A stretch of DNA of 44,822 bases from an uncultured Eubacteriales bacterium (GTDB lineage: Bacteria > Bacillota > Clostridia > Oscillospirales > Oscillospiraceae). The stretch lies in assembly GCA_900552475.1 (NCBI GenBank), contig USAC01000008.1:1-44822 (forward strand). The letters run 5' to 3'. The number at the start of each line of letters is the position of its first letter. The stretch's first letter is position 1. A model generated the notes under the pieces. The model did no database searches. It was given only the letters and a program-made list of their open reading frames with translations, and was not told the origin of the DNA. The translations under genes were made by a program, and so were the position numbers. Below are positions 1 through 7,585 of this stretch, piece after piece.

Positions 1-42
1 GATCTTATTCGCGGCGCTGCGGCGCCGCGAACTCTGTGAGAC
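1..42 (-). repeat. Partial copy (E) of dispersed intergenic repeat
   Basis: The minus strand begins GTCTCACAGAGTTCGCGGC at position 42 and runs off the window edge. The same end is found at 504, 14511, 34397 and 37833. Only the terminal part is visible here, so its full length is unknown. Confidence 0.6.
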
Positions 43-47
43 AGGAA

Positions 48-98
48 AACCTGACCGGAAATGGAGAATCCATTTCCGGTCAGGTTTTTTCTTTTTCA
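48..98 (+). terminator. Intrinsic terminator of an upstream gene outside the window
   Basis: A perfect stem (left arm 50-65, right arm 69-84, loop GAA) is followed by TTTTTTCTTTTT. It most likely ends a plus-strand transcript entering from before position 1. Confidence 0.75.
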
Positions 99-186
99 TG
101 TGGAAATGCAGGGGCGGAGGTACCGAGGGTCGGGCGGCTCGTCCGCCCCTCCATTTCCCGCGGGGGTTCCCTTCCAAGTCCAATAT

Positions 187-235
187 ATAACATTTTGTTT
201 TATAAGTCAATATAACAAATCGTTTTGCCTATACT
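187..235 (+). promoter_or_regulatory. Putative autoregulatory operator pair and -10 of the XRE gene
   Basis: Two copies of ATAACAnnnYGTTTT lie at 187-201 and 212-226, exactly 25 bp apart, in an AT-rich island. A TATACT -10 candidate follows at 230-235; no good -35 is seen. Paired sites just ahead of a small XRE gene suggest self-repression. Site function is inference. Confidence 0.45.
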
Positions 236-268
236 TTTAACAACCAGTAAGCAGGGGAGAGAGTGCGC

Positions 269-493
269 ATGTATAGGCGAATCCGCGATATGCGGGAGGA
301 TCGGGATCTGTACCAGAAGGATCTGGCGGAGTATCTGCGCTGCTCGCAGGTGTGCTACTCCTACTATGAGATGGGCAAGCGAGACATTCCGACGGACGTG
401 CTCATCCGTCTGGCGGATTTTTACGGCACCAGCGTCGACTACCTGCTCGGCCGCACGGACGAAAAAGCCCCCTACCCGCCGCGCAGCGATTGA
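269..493 (+). CDS. Small XRE-family helix-turn-helix DNA-binding protein
   Basis: A 74-residue protein that is almost entirely one Cro/C1-type HTH domain (about residues 4-60): RDMREDRDLYQKDLAEYL forms helices 1-2, the recognition region is CSQVCYSYYEMGKRDIP, and it ends in the common LADFYGTSVDYLLGRTD motif. It likely binds DNA as a dimer and represses transcription. ATG 269 is preferred over GTG 263 because GGGGA at 254-258 is correctly spaced for it. It is monocistronic, bounded by repeat copy A, so its target is probably its own promoter (direct repeats at 187-226). The tail after the HTH is only about ten residues, with no effector domain. No toxin or phage gene is adjacent. Confidence 0.85.
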   Translation: MYRRIRDMREDRDLYQKDLAEYLRCSQVCYSYYEMGKRDIPTDVLIRLADFYGTSVDYLLGRTDEKAPYPPRSD

Positions 494-503
494 CGGCAGA
501 AAA

Positions 504-700
504 GTCTCACAGAGCTCGCGGCTCGCAAGCCGCGAATAAATTGAAATCCGTTTTTTGCGGCGTGTACGCCGCAAAAATACTTTGCGCGGGCCTCGGCCCA
601 AAGGTACTGGCCTCGGCAGACCCGACGGTTGATGTCGGGCCAGAGAGTGTGTTTTTCCCGCCGCAGGTGGGCAAAACGCGCGGTTCGGAGCAAAACCCCT
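504..700 (+). repeat. Dispersed intergenic repeat, copy A (full length)
   Basis: About 197 bp starting GTCTCACAGAGCTCGCGGC and ending GGAGCAAAACCCCT. Internal landmarks shared with copies B and C include a TTTTTGCGGCGTGTACGCCGCAA-like hairpin and, with copy B, GGTACTGGC..CGGCAGACC..GACGGTTGATGTCGGGCC. It fills the gap between the XRE gene and the terminator of the SPFH operon. No credible coding frame is seen in it. Confidence 0.75.
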
Positions 701-701
701 C

Positions 702-752
702 TCGATAAAGAAGCAGGCCGCGCCCTTTGGGCGCGGCCTGCTTCTTTATCGA
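702..752 (-). terminator. Long perfect hairpin terminator of the SPFH operon
   Basis: A 24-bp perfect inverted repeat (702-725 and 729-752, loop TTT) lies eight bases past the stop codon of the SPFH gene. The stem ends in A/T-rich flanks (GATAAAGAAG / CTTCTTTATC), so it can act in both directions. Confidence 0.7.
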
Positions 753-759
753 CGATATT

Positions 760-1668
760 TTATTCCTCCGCGGGCGGATCCTTCTCGAGGAGCGCCTGCG
801 CGCCGGCGGCGAGACCGGCGAGACCCTGGATCTCGCTGGGGATGATGATCTTCGTGGCCTTTCCGTCGGCGGCCTTCTGGAACGCCTCGAGCGCCTTGAG
901 CTTGATGACCTGGTCGTTCGGCGCGTTCTCGTTGAGCAGGCGCATGGAGTCGGCCATGGCCTGCTGCACCTTCAGGATGGACTGGGCCTCGGCCTCGGCG
1001 GCCATGATCTTGGCCTGCTTGGCGGCGTCGGCGCGCAGGATGGTGGACTGCTTCTCGCCCTCGGCGACGAGGATCTTGCTGGCCTTTTCGCCCTCGGCCT
1101 GCAGGATGGACTCGCGGCGCTCACGCTCGGCCTTCATCTGCTTTTCCATGGCGTTCTGGATCTCGCGCGGGGGCAGGATGTTCTTCAGCTCCACGCGGTT
1201 GACCTTGATGCCCCACGGATCGGTCGCCTCGTCGAGGATGGTGCGCATCTTGGCGTTGATCGTGTCGCGGCTCGTCAGGCTCTGGTCGAGCTCGAGTTCG
1301 CCGATGATGTTGCGCAGGGTGGTGGCGGTCAGGTTCTCGATGGCGTTCATCGGATACTCGACGCCGTAGGTATACAGGCGCGGGTCGGTGATCTGGAAGT
1401 AGATCACCGTGTCGATCTGCATGGTGACGTTATCCTTCGTGATGACGGGCTGCGGGTCGAAGTCCGCGACCTGCTCCTTCAGGCTGACCTTCTTCACGAC
1501 GCGCTCGATAAACGGCACCTTCAGGTGCAGTCCGACGCCCCAGACGGAGTGGAACGCGCCGAGACGCTCGATGACATAGGCTTTCGACTGCTGCACGACA
1601 TAGATGTTGCGCACGACGATCAGCAGAACCAGCACGATCAGAACGACGATGGCAATGGTAGATCCCAT
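760..1668 (-). CDS. SPFH/band-7 (stomatin/QmcA-like) membrane protein
   Basis: 302 residues. One N-terminal membrane segment (about residues 3-21, IAIVVLIVLVLLIVV) is followed by the band-7 domain (VQQSKAYVIERLGAFHSVW, then ITKDNVTMQIDTVIYFQITDP) and an Ala/Glu/Lys-rich coiled coil (about 170-260, with EGEKASKILVAEGEKQ repeats), then a short hydrophobic tail. The family scaffolds membrane microdomains and modulates proteases or transporters. SD AAGGAGG lies 10 nt before ATG 1668. It is 25 bp downstream of the NfeD gene, the classical SPFH-NfeD pair, in which NfeD is thought to assist the SPFH protein. The specific client here is unknown. Confidence 0.9.
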   Translation of the reverse strand: MGSTIAIVVLIVLVLLIVVRNIYVVQQSKAYVIERLGAFHSVWGVGLHLKVPFIERVVKKVSLKEQVADFDPQPVITKDNVTMQIDTVIYFQITDPRLYTYGVEYPMNAIENLTATTLRNIIGELELDQSLTSRDTINAKMRTILDEATDPWGIKVNRVELKNILPPREIQNAMEKQMKAERERRESILQAEGEKASKILVAEGEKQSTILRADAAKQAKIMAAEAEAQSILKVQQAMADSMRLLNENAPNDQVIKLKALEAFQKAADGKATKIIIPSEIQGLAGLAAGAQALLEKDPPAEE

Positions 1669-1693
1669 AATTCTTTTTCCTCCTTTTAATCAA

Positions 1694-2548
1694 TCACTTC
1701 GTTTCGGTTTCAGTTTCTGTATGGACGGCCGCCTGCAGCGGCTGAACATAGAGCTTCACGCCCTCCATGCGCCCGATGCGCACGATGGTGCCCACGGGGA
1801 TCGGCTCGCCGGACTCGCTGCGCGCGGTCCACGTCTTGCCGCCGACATAGACGGCCCCGGTGGGTAGGGTGTTGTCGATGGCCTCGGTCACGCGCGCCTG
1901 CGCGCCGAGGACGCGGTCGGCGTTCGTGGCAACGATGTTCTTGCCCATAAGCTTCTTTACGAGCGGGCGTGTCGCCGCGAGCGAGATGATGGACACGACG
2001 AAAAACAGTGTCAGCTGCAGCCACACCGGCCCGTCGCAGATGGCCGCGATCAGCCCGGCCACGCTGCCGAGCACGAACCAGATGGATGTCAGCCCCGCCG
2101 TCGCGGCCTCCACCACGCCGAAGAGCACCATCGCTCCGATCCAGATTACCGTTGCCATATCGCTGCTTCCTCCTTTCAGACACAGGCCGATCAGGCCGGC
2201 CAGCGCGGCCACGCCCGCCAGAATCCCGGCGGCCAGCCACTTGTTTCGCGGGGCCAGATTGTTGAAAAATGCCGCGAGTGAGCGGTGCAGCGACTCCGTC
2301 GGCAGCGGCGCGGGCTCCGGCTCCGGTGCCGACGACTCTGAGGGCGGCGGCAGCTCCTGATCGAACAGCTCGTTGAGCGTGACGCCGTAGCAGCTGCAGA
2401 TATAGAGAATCTTCTCGATCTCCGGGTAGCCGCGGCCCGACTCCCACTTGCTCACCGCCTGACGCGACACGCAGAGCCGCTCGGCAAACTGTTCCTGTGT
2501 CAGTCCGCTCCGGCGGCGCACCTCCTGCAGGCGCTGTGCAAATGCCAT
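1694..2548 (-). CDS. HTH-transmembrane-NfeD fusion protein
   Basis: 284 residues. Residues 1-65 are an XRE HTH (LTQEQFAERLCVSRQAVSKW); 66-95 are a Pro/Glu linker; about 108-127 is a membrane segment (WLAAGILAGVAALAGLIGLCL); from residue 131 there is a complete NfeD unit with membrane helices (VIWIGAMVLFGVVEAATAG) and a C-terminal OB-fold (ARVTEAIDNTLPTGAVYVGG). Start ATG 2548 has SD AAGGAGG. NfeD proteins work with SPFH scaffolds, and the SPFH gene follows directly. The fusion would place a DNA-binding domain on the cytoplasmic side of a microdomain protein. The NfeD unit also has its own in-frame ribosome binding site and ATG (2158), giving 154 residues, the usual NfeD size. It could be an XRE gene that lost its stop codon. 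Confidence 0.85.
   Translation of the reverse strand: MAFAQRLQEVRRRSGLTQEQFAERLCVSRQAVSKWESGRGYPEIEKILYICSCYGVTLNELFDQELPPPSESSAPEPEPAPLPTESLHRSLAAFFNNLAPRNKWLAAGILAGVAALAGLIGLCLKGGSSDMATVIWIGAMVLFGVVEAATAGLTSIWFVLGSVAGLIAAICDGPVWLQLTLFFVVSIISLAATRPLVKKLMGKNIVATNADRVLGAQARVTEAIDNTLPTGAVYVGGKTWTARSESGEPIPVGTIVRIGRMEGVKLYVQPLQAAVHTETETETK
2156..2176 (-). promoter_or_regulatory. Internal ribosome binding site and in-frame start for free NfeD
   Basis: On the minus strand AAAGGAGG (2176-2169) is followed 10 nt later by ATG (2158-2156), in frame with the upstream HTH (390 nt from ATG 2548). Translation from here gives a 154-residue stand-alone NfeD. In the fusion the SD is read as codons KGG. Confidence 0.7.
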
Positions 2549-2729
2549 AGATCCGGCCTCCTTTTTCTCTCTCAGCATACATAAAAAGCGTCCCTTGCGC
2601 CACCACCCTGTGTTTGCGCCGGGGAATTTCCCCGCGCAACCGAAGGTTGCGTGGGTCGCTTCTCCCCCATTATAAAGGATATGCCGCGGGAATGCCACTG
2701 TTATTTTCTCTTTTCCGCGCGGCGCTCTC

Positions 2730-2758
2730 TTGCGCTTTGCGGCAAAGTCCGATATACT
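2730..2758 (+). promoter_or_regulatory. Promoter of the THUMP methyltransferase gene
   Basis: TTGCGC (2730-2735), a 17-bp spacer and TATACT (2753-2758), 32 bp before the start codon. The -10 matches consensus at five of six positions; the -35 is weaker. Confidence 0.55.
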
Positions 2759-2789
2759 GGTTTCGAAAACGAAACGAGGTACATATACA

Positions 2790-3914
2790 ATGGCTGATTA
2801 TCTGATTCCTTGCCTGCTGGGGCTGGAGAAGCTCGTGGGCGACGAGGTGAAAAAACTGGGGCTGCGCGACGTGCGCGTCGAGAACGGGCGCATCCTCTGC
2901 CGGGGGACGGACGCCGACGCGGCGCGGCTGAACCTGCACCTGCGCTGCGGCGCGCGGGTGCTGCTGGTGCTGGGCGAGTTCCCGGCCGTGAGCTTCGAAG
3001 AGCTGTTTCAGGGGACGCGCGCCATCGCGTGGGAGGACTATCTGCCGAGGGACGCGGCCTTCCCCGTGAAGGGGTACTCCATCTCCTCGCAGCTGCACTC
3101 CGTCCCGGCGTGCCAGTCCATCATCAAAAAGGCGATGGTCGAGCGGCTGAAGTCCCGCTACCGCATGGAGCAGTTCCCCGAGACGGGGACGAAGTATCAG
3201 GTGCGCTTCTCGATCTTCAAGGACCGGGCCGCCATCTGTCTTGATACGTCGGGCGAGGGGCTCTATAAGCGCGGCTACCGCGCCGTCGGCGTGGAGGCCC
3301 CGCTGCGCGAGACGCTCGCCGCGGCGATGGTGCTACTCTCGCGCTACCGCGGAAAGGATCCCTTCTGCGACCCGTTCTGCGGTTCGGGGACGATCCCCAT
3401 CGAGGCGGCGCTCATCGCCAAGAACCGCGCACCGGGTCTTGACCGCAGCTTCGACGCGCAGAAATGGGCGTTTCTCCCCTCGCGCATCTGGATGGACGCG
3501 GCGGACGAGGCGATGGATCAGGAGTTCCACAGCAGCTACGACATCTGGGGCGGCGACATCGACCCGCGCGCCATCGACATCGCCCGCGACAACGCGCGCA
3601 AGGCGGGCGTGGAGGACACGGTGCGCTTTGAGGTCGCGGACATGCGGAGCTTCCGCCGCGACAGCGAGTTTGGCCAGCTCGTGACGAACCCGCCCTACGG
3701 CGAGCGGCTCATGGAAAAGCAGGAGGCGGAGGTGCTCTACCGCGACCTCGGCCGGATGTGGAAGAATCTGCCGCCGCGCTGGCGGACACTGGTGCTCTCG
3801 AGCCATACGGAGTTTGAGCGCTGCTTCGGCCGCCCCGCTGATAAGAAGCGCAAGCTCTATAACGGCATGATCAAGTGTGACCTGTTCATCTACGACCCGT
3901 CGCACCGCCGCTGA
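2790..3914 (+). CDS. THUMP-domain class I SAM-dependent RNA methyltransferase (RlmL N-terminal-like)
   Basis: 374 residues. An N-terminal THUMP RNA-binding region (about 1-155) precedes a Rossmann methyltransferase: SAM motif DPFCGSGTIPIEAALIAKNR (glycine loop near 196-200) and catalytic NPPYGERL (from about residue 300), the signature of N2-guanine methyltransferases. The family modifies rRNA (23S m2G2445-type for RlmL) in the cytoplasm; the exact target base here is inference. ATG 2790 is chosen because family members begin M-x-x-YLIPCLLGLE-like and GAGG lies 10 nt upstream. The gene has its own promoter, transcribed divergently from the SPFH/NfeD operon. Confidence 0.88.
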   Translation: MADYLIPCLLGLEKLVGDEVKKLGLRDVRVENGRILCRGTDADAARLNLHLRCGARVLLVLGEFPAVSFEELFQGTRAIAWEDYLPRDAAFPVKGYSISSQLHSVPACQSIIKKAMVERLKSRYRMEQFPETGTKYQVRFSIFKDRAAICLDTSGEGLYKRGYRAVGVEAPLRETLAAAMVLLSRYRGKDPFCDPFCGSGTIPIEAALIAKNRAPGLDRSFDAQKWAFLPSRIWMDAADEAMDQEFHSSYDIWGGDIDPRAIDIARDNARKAGVEDTVRFEVADMRSFRRDSEFGQLVTNPPYGERLMEKQEAEVLYRDLGRMWKNLPPRWRTLVLSSHTEFERCFGRPADKKRKLYNGMIKCDLFIYDPSHRR

Positions 3915-4048
3915 GCGCCTTTTTTCGCGGGAATTTTCAATTTGTTCATATTCTTCCCGTCGTACATGCTACAATATCTGTATTTCTTGTTACCGGTTCT
4001 TAAAGAATGCGGCAAAAATCCGATAAACCCATAGGGAGGACGCGTCCT

Positions 4049-4987
4049 ATGAAGCATATCTTTATCATCAACCCCACCGCCGGCAAGCAGGACAGCCGCC
4101 AGCGGATCTATGACATGGCGAAGGAGCTGCGCGAGAAGCATGAGCTGGACGTGCAGTGCATCCTCACCAAGAAGCAGGGCCACGCGACGGAAATTGCGCG
4201 CAAGCTCTGTAAAGAGGGCGGCGAGCTGCGGTTTTACGCCTGCGGCGGCGACGGGACGGCCAACGAGGTCGCCAACGGCATCCTCGGCTTCGACAACGCC
4301 GCCATGACGATGGTCCCCGTCGGCACGGGCAACGACCTGCTCAAGAACTTCGGCGACGACCTCGAGAAGTTCCGCGATGTGGAAAATCTCTGGGACGGGC
4401 CGGTCTTCCCGATGGATGTCATCGAGGTCAACGGGCGCTATGCGCTTACAATCGCCTGCTCGGGCATCGACGCGCGCGTCGCGGCGGACGTACATAAATA
4501 CAGCGAAAGCCCCCTGCTCGACGGCAAGTCCAGCTATATCGTTTCGCTGCTTGTGAATTTCTTCTTCAAAGGGATCGGCTCGCACTGGAAGGTCGAGATG
4601 GACGGCGAGGAGATGGAGGGCGACTGGTCGCTCGTCTCCGTCTGCAACGGGCGCTATTACGGCGGCGGCTTCATGCCGGTGGCCGAGGCGCGGATGGACG
4701 ACGGCGTTCTGAACACGCTCGTCGTGCAGAAGGTCACGCGGCGCGCGTTTATCCGCTTCGTCGGGCCGTACTCCAAGGGTGAGTACTATAAGTTCCCGCA
4801 CCTCGCGCAGTGCTACACGCCGAAGGTCGTGCGCATCACCTCCGAAAAGCCCGACATCGTCACCTGTCTCGACGGCGAATGCATTCAGGGCAGCGAGGTC
4901 ACCATCCGTCTGGCCGACAAGAAGCTCAACTTCTTCGGCCCCGCAGGCTGCAGCTGCAATGCGACAGCGCGGTGCGGGCGAATTTGA
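4049..4987 (+). CDS. Diacylglycerol kinase family lipid kinase (YegS/BmrU/DgkB-like)
   Basis: 312 residues. It starts MKHIFIINPTAGK, with the nucleotide-binding GGDGTANEV at 66-74 and PVGTGNDLLKN at 90-100, then the second beta-sandwich domain. These are the signatures of soluble DAGK-catalytic lipid kinases, which phosphorylate diacylglycerol or related lipids with ATP at the inner membrane face and recycle diacylglycerol into phospholipid. SD GGAGGA (4035-4040) precedes ATG 4049. It follows the methyltransferase by 134 bp in the same direction, with no clear terminator between, and ends upstream of the groES promoter. The C-terminus ends in an unusual CSCNATARC tail. Substrate is inferred from family. 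Confidence 0.88.
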   Translation: MKHIFIINPTAGKQDSRQRIYDMAKELREKHELDVQCILTKKQGHATEIARKLCKEGGELRFYACGGDGTANEVANGILGFDNAAMTMVPVGTGNDLLKNFGDDLEKFRDVENLWDGPVFPMDVIEVNGRYALTIACSGIDARVAADVHKYSESPLLDGKSSYIVSLLVNFFFKGIGSHWKVEMDGEEMEGDWSLVSVCNGRYYGGGFMPVAEARMDDGVLNTLVVQKVTRRAFIRFVGPYSKGEYYKFPHLAQCYTPKVVRITSEKPDIVTCLDGECIQGSEVTIRLADKKLNFFGPAGCSCNATARCGRI

Positions 4988-5025
4988 CCATTTTGTGAAC
5001 TTTTGGTTTTTTTCGGAAATACCCC

Positions 5026-5056
5026 TTGCAAAATCAGAATAGTGTGGTATTATAAT
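5026..5056 (+). promoter_or_regulatory. groESL promoter
   Basis: TTGCAA (5026-5031) and TATAAT (5051-5056) are separated by 19 bp; an overlapping TATTAT (5048-5053) gives a 16-bp spacer. It lies directly before the CIRCE operator, as expected for HrcA control. Confidence 0.65.
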
Positions 5057-5061
5057 CAGCG

Positions 5062-5088
5062 TTAGCACTCAGAGGCTATGAGTGCTAA
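5062..5088 (+). promoter_or_regulatory. CIRCE element (HrcA operator)
   Basis: A perfect TTAGCACTC-N9-GAGTGCTAA (5062-5070 and 5080-5088). This is the established operator of the heat-shock repressor HrcA, sited between promoter and groES, so groESL is expected to be heat-inducible. Confidence 0.97.
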
Positions 5089-5133
5089 CGCTGAAATTGT
5101 TATTTCTTTGATATCTATAAGGAGGAACAAACC

Positions 5134-5418
5134 ATGAAACTGACCCCGCTGTTTGACCGCGTTGTCCTGAAGATGACGGAGGCGGAGGAGACCACCAAGG
5201 GCGGCATTATCCTCACCGGCTCCGCAAAGGAGAAGCCCTCTGTGGCAGAAGTGATTTCCGTCGGCCCCGGCGGCACCGTGGACGGCAAGACCGTGACCAT
5301 GACCGTCAAGCCCGGCGACAAGGTGATTACCGACAAGTACGCCGGCACGAAGGTGACGCTCGAGGATGAGGAGTATATCATCGTCAAGCAGGGCGACATT
5401 CTGGCGATCGTCGACTGA
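5134..5418 (+). CDS. groES: Co-chaperonin GroES (Cpn10)
   Basis: 94 residues, the normal length. It begins KLTPLFDRVVLKMTEAEETT and carries the mobile loop (ETTKGGIILTGSAKEKP, about 19-36), which contacts GroEL, and the GDKVITDKYAGTKV core, ending EYIIVKQGDILAIVD. It caps the GroEL cavity during ATP-driven protein folding in the cytoplasm. SD AAGGAGG is well placed before ATG 5134. First gene of the CIRCE-controlled groES-groEL operon; the 158-bp gap to groEL is longer than usual and contains hairpins related to the dispersed repeat. Confidence 0.98.
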   Translation: MKLTPLFDRVVLKMTEAEETTKGGIILTGSAKEKPSVAEVISVGPGGTVDGKTVTMTVKPGDKVITDKYAGTKVTLEDEEYIIVKQGDILAIVD

Positions 5419-5459
5419 GCTTTCAAAGAGGAGACTGCGTCCCCCTCTTTGGATTCCCC

Positions 5460-5554
5460 CGTACCAGTGTGCGCACTGGTAACGCCGCCCAAGGCGGCTG
5501 GGTCAACGTATTTTTGTGACGCGCATGTCGTCACAAAAATGAAATTTCAATTTG
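5460..5554 (-). repeat. Divergent repeat copy (F) inside the groES-groEL gap
   Basis: Read on the minus strand, AAATTGAAAT...TTTTTGTGACG-loop-CGTCACAAAAATACGTTG parallels the central hairpin and flanks of copy A (AAATTGAAAT...TTTTTGCGGCG-loop-CGCCGCAAAAATACTTTG). Further hairpins follow (CAGTGTGCGCACTG; CGCCGCCCAAGGCGGC). It lies within an operon, so these hairpins would be transcribed between groES and groEL. Confidence 0.45.
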
Positions 5555-5576
5555 CTTTTATCTGGAGGTAATTCAT

Positions 5577-7211
5577 ATGTCTAAGATGATTAAGCGCGGG
5601 GACGAGGCCCGCAAGGCTCTGGAAGCCGGCGTCAATCAGCTGGCCGATACCGTTAAGGTCACGCTCGGCCCCAAGGGCCGCAACGTCGTGCTCGACAAGA
5701 AGTTCGGCACGCCCCTGATCACCAACGACGGTGTGTCCATCGCCAAGGAGATCGAGCTGGACGATCCGTTTGAGAACATGGGCGCGCAGCTGGTGCGTGA
5801 GGTCTCCACCAAGACCAACGACGTCGCCGGCGACGGCACCACCACCGCCACCCTGCTCGCGCAGGCCATGGTGCGCGAGGGTCTGAAGAACCTCGCCGCG
5901 GGCGCCAACCCCATCGTCATGAAGAAGGGCATGGCCAAGGCCGTTGAGGCCGCCGTCGCCGCCATCCGCGAGCAGAGCCAGAAGGTCAACGGCACCGCGG
6001 ACATCGCCCGCGTCGGAACCGTCTCCTCCGGCGACGAGGAGATCGGCAAGCTGATCGCCGAGGCCATGGAGAAGGTCAGCTCCGACGGCGTCATCACCAT
6101 CGAGGAGTCCAAGACCGCCGAGACCTACAGCGAGGTTGTCGAGGGCATGATGTTCGACCGCGGCTATATCACCCCCTATATGGTCACCGACACCGAGAAG
6201 ATGGAGGCCATTGTCGACGATCCCTATATCCTGATCACCGATAAGAAGATCTCCGTCATCTCCGACATCCTGCCCATGCTCGAGCAGCTGGTGCAGGCCG
6301 GCAAGAAGCTGTTCATCATCGCCGAGGACGTCGAGGGCGAGGCGCTGAGCACCCTGCTCGTCAACCGTCTGAAGGGCATCCTGAACGTCGTGTGCGTCAA
6401 GGCGCCCGGCTTCGGCGATCGCCGCAAGGAGATGCTGCAGGATATCGCCACGCTGACCGGCGGTCAGGTCATCAGCGAGGAGCTGGGTCTGACGCTGAAG
6501 GACACCACCGTCGACATGCTCGGCCGTGCCCGTCAGATCAAGGTCACGAAGGAGAACACCATTATCGTCGACGGTATGGGCGATCCGCAGGCCATCAAGG
6601 ACCGTGTGGCGCAGATCCGCGCGCAGATCAACATTACCACCAGCGAGTATGACAAGGAGAAGCTGCAGGAGCGTCTGGCCAAGATGGCCGGCGGCGTGGC
6701 CGTCATCAAGGTCGGCGCTGCGACCGAGACCGAGATGAAGGAGAAGAAGCTGCGCATCGAGGATGCTCTGAACGCGACGAAGGCCGCCGTGGAAGAGGGT
6801 ATCGTCGCCGGCGGCGGTACGATCTTCGTCAACATCATCCCCGCTGTCACCGCGCTGCTCGACAAGGTCGACGGCGATGAGAAGACGGGCGTGCGTATCG
6901 TGGCCAAGGCGCTCGAGGAGCCCATCCGCCAGATCGCGGCCAACGCGGGCCTCGACGGCTCCGTCATTCTGGAGAAGGTCCGCACCTCCGGCAAAAACGG
7001 CTATGGCTTCGACGCCTACAAGGAGGAGTACTGCGACATGATCGCCGGCGGCATCGTCGATCCCGCCAAGGTGACCCGCAGCGCGCTGGAGAACGCCGCG
7101 AGCGTGTCCGGCATGGTTCTGACGACCGAGTCCCTCGTCGCCGAGAAGCCGGCACCCCAGCCCGCACCCCAGCCCGGCGACATGGCCGGCGGCATGGGCG
7201 GCATGTATTAA
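5577..7211 (+). CDS. groEL: Chaperonin GroEL (Cpn60)
   Basis: 544 residues, full length. Visible signatures are the ATP site VTLGPKGRNVVLDKKFG (about 28-45), GDGTTTATLLAQAM (about 87-100), the AAVEEGIVAGGG motif (about 403-414) and the C-terminal GGMGGMY tail. It forms the double-ring folding chamber capped by GroES. SD GGAGG precedes ATG 5577. Expressed with groES from the CIRCE-regulated promoter; a strong terminator follows at 7314. Nothing unusual in the protein. Confidence 0.98.
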   Translation: MSKMIKRGDEARKALEAGVNQLADTVKVTLGPKGRNVVLDKKFGTPLITNDGVSIAKEIELDDPFENMGAQLVREVSTKTNDVAGDGTTTATLLAQAMVREGLKNLAAGANPIVMKKGMAKAVEAAVAAIREQSQKVNGTADIARVGTVSSGDEEIGKLIAEAMEKVSSDGVITIEESKTAETYSEVVEGMMFDRGYITPYMVTDTEKMEAIVDDPYILITDKKISVISDILPMLEQLVQAGKKLFIIAEDVEGEALSTLLVNRLKGILNVVCVKAPGFGDRRKEMLQDIATLTGGQVISEELGLTLKDTTVDMLGRARQIKVTKENTIIVDGMGDPQAIKDRVAQIRAQINITTSEYDKEKLQERLAKMAGGVAVIKVGAATETEMKEKKLRIEDALNATKAAVEEGIVAGGGTIFVNIIPAVTALLDKVDGDEKTGVRIVAKALEEPIRQIAANAGLDGSVILEKVRTSGKNGYGFDAYKEEYCDMIAGGIVDPAKVTRSALENAASVSGMVLTTESLVAEKPAPQPAPQPGDMAGGMGGMY

Positions 7212-7313
7212 TAGACACCGCAAAGCCTTGAAATTGCTTGATTTTTTGAGTGTGCAAAAGCGGATTTACGCCAAACTTACGCCAAGAATTCAAGCGCATT
7301 ATAGGGTAACAGA

Positions 7314-7350
7314 AATCGGCACCTGCCTCAAAAGCAGGTGCCGATTTTTT
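7314..7350 (+). terminator. groESL terminator
   Basis: A 13-bp perfect stem AATCGGCACCTGC / GCAGGTGCCGATT (7314-7326, 7334-7346) runs into a T-tract. It lies about 100 bp after groEL. Confidence 0.85.
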
Positions 7351-7355
7351 CTTAT

Positions 7356-7583
7356 TTACGCTTCAGCTTTTAATTGCCGCAGCTGCGGCACGATGAGCGC
7401 CACAGAGATCACGAACGCGATCCAGTCGGCAATGGGCGTCACCCATGCGATACCGGAAACGCCGACGGCATGGTTCAAAATCAGCATGAACACCACGTCC
7501 AGACTGCCCTTGTGAAGAAGGGACAGGCAAAGCGGATGCACTTTCTTGCCGATCACCTGAAAGACGGTGATGACCATTTTGAA
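7356..7583 (-). pseudogene. C-terminal remnant of a MATE-family efflux transporter
   Basis: About 75 codons read FKMVITVFQVIGKKVHPLCL, then LHKGSLDVVFMLILNHAVG and WVTPIADWIAFVISVALIVP, a typical last segment of MATE (NorM/DinF-like) multidrug exporters. The other roughly 350 residues are absent: the frame upstream runs into the ocd-family gene, whose stop lies only three bases away. There is no plausible start. It is a decayed 3' fragment, probably left when the metNIQ-ocd segment and the MATE gene were joined by a deletion or insertion. Confidence 0.75.
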
Positions 7584-7585
7584 TA

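Noticed and set aside
727..1689. Long plus-strand open frame opposite the SPFH gene
   Set aside because: Antisense shadow: Asp/Gly/Leu/His-biased composition of a high-GC third-position reading, no ribosome binding site, and the minus strand encodes a clear band-7 protein.
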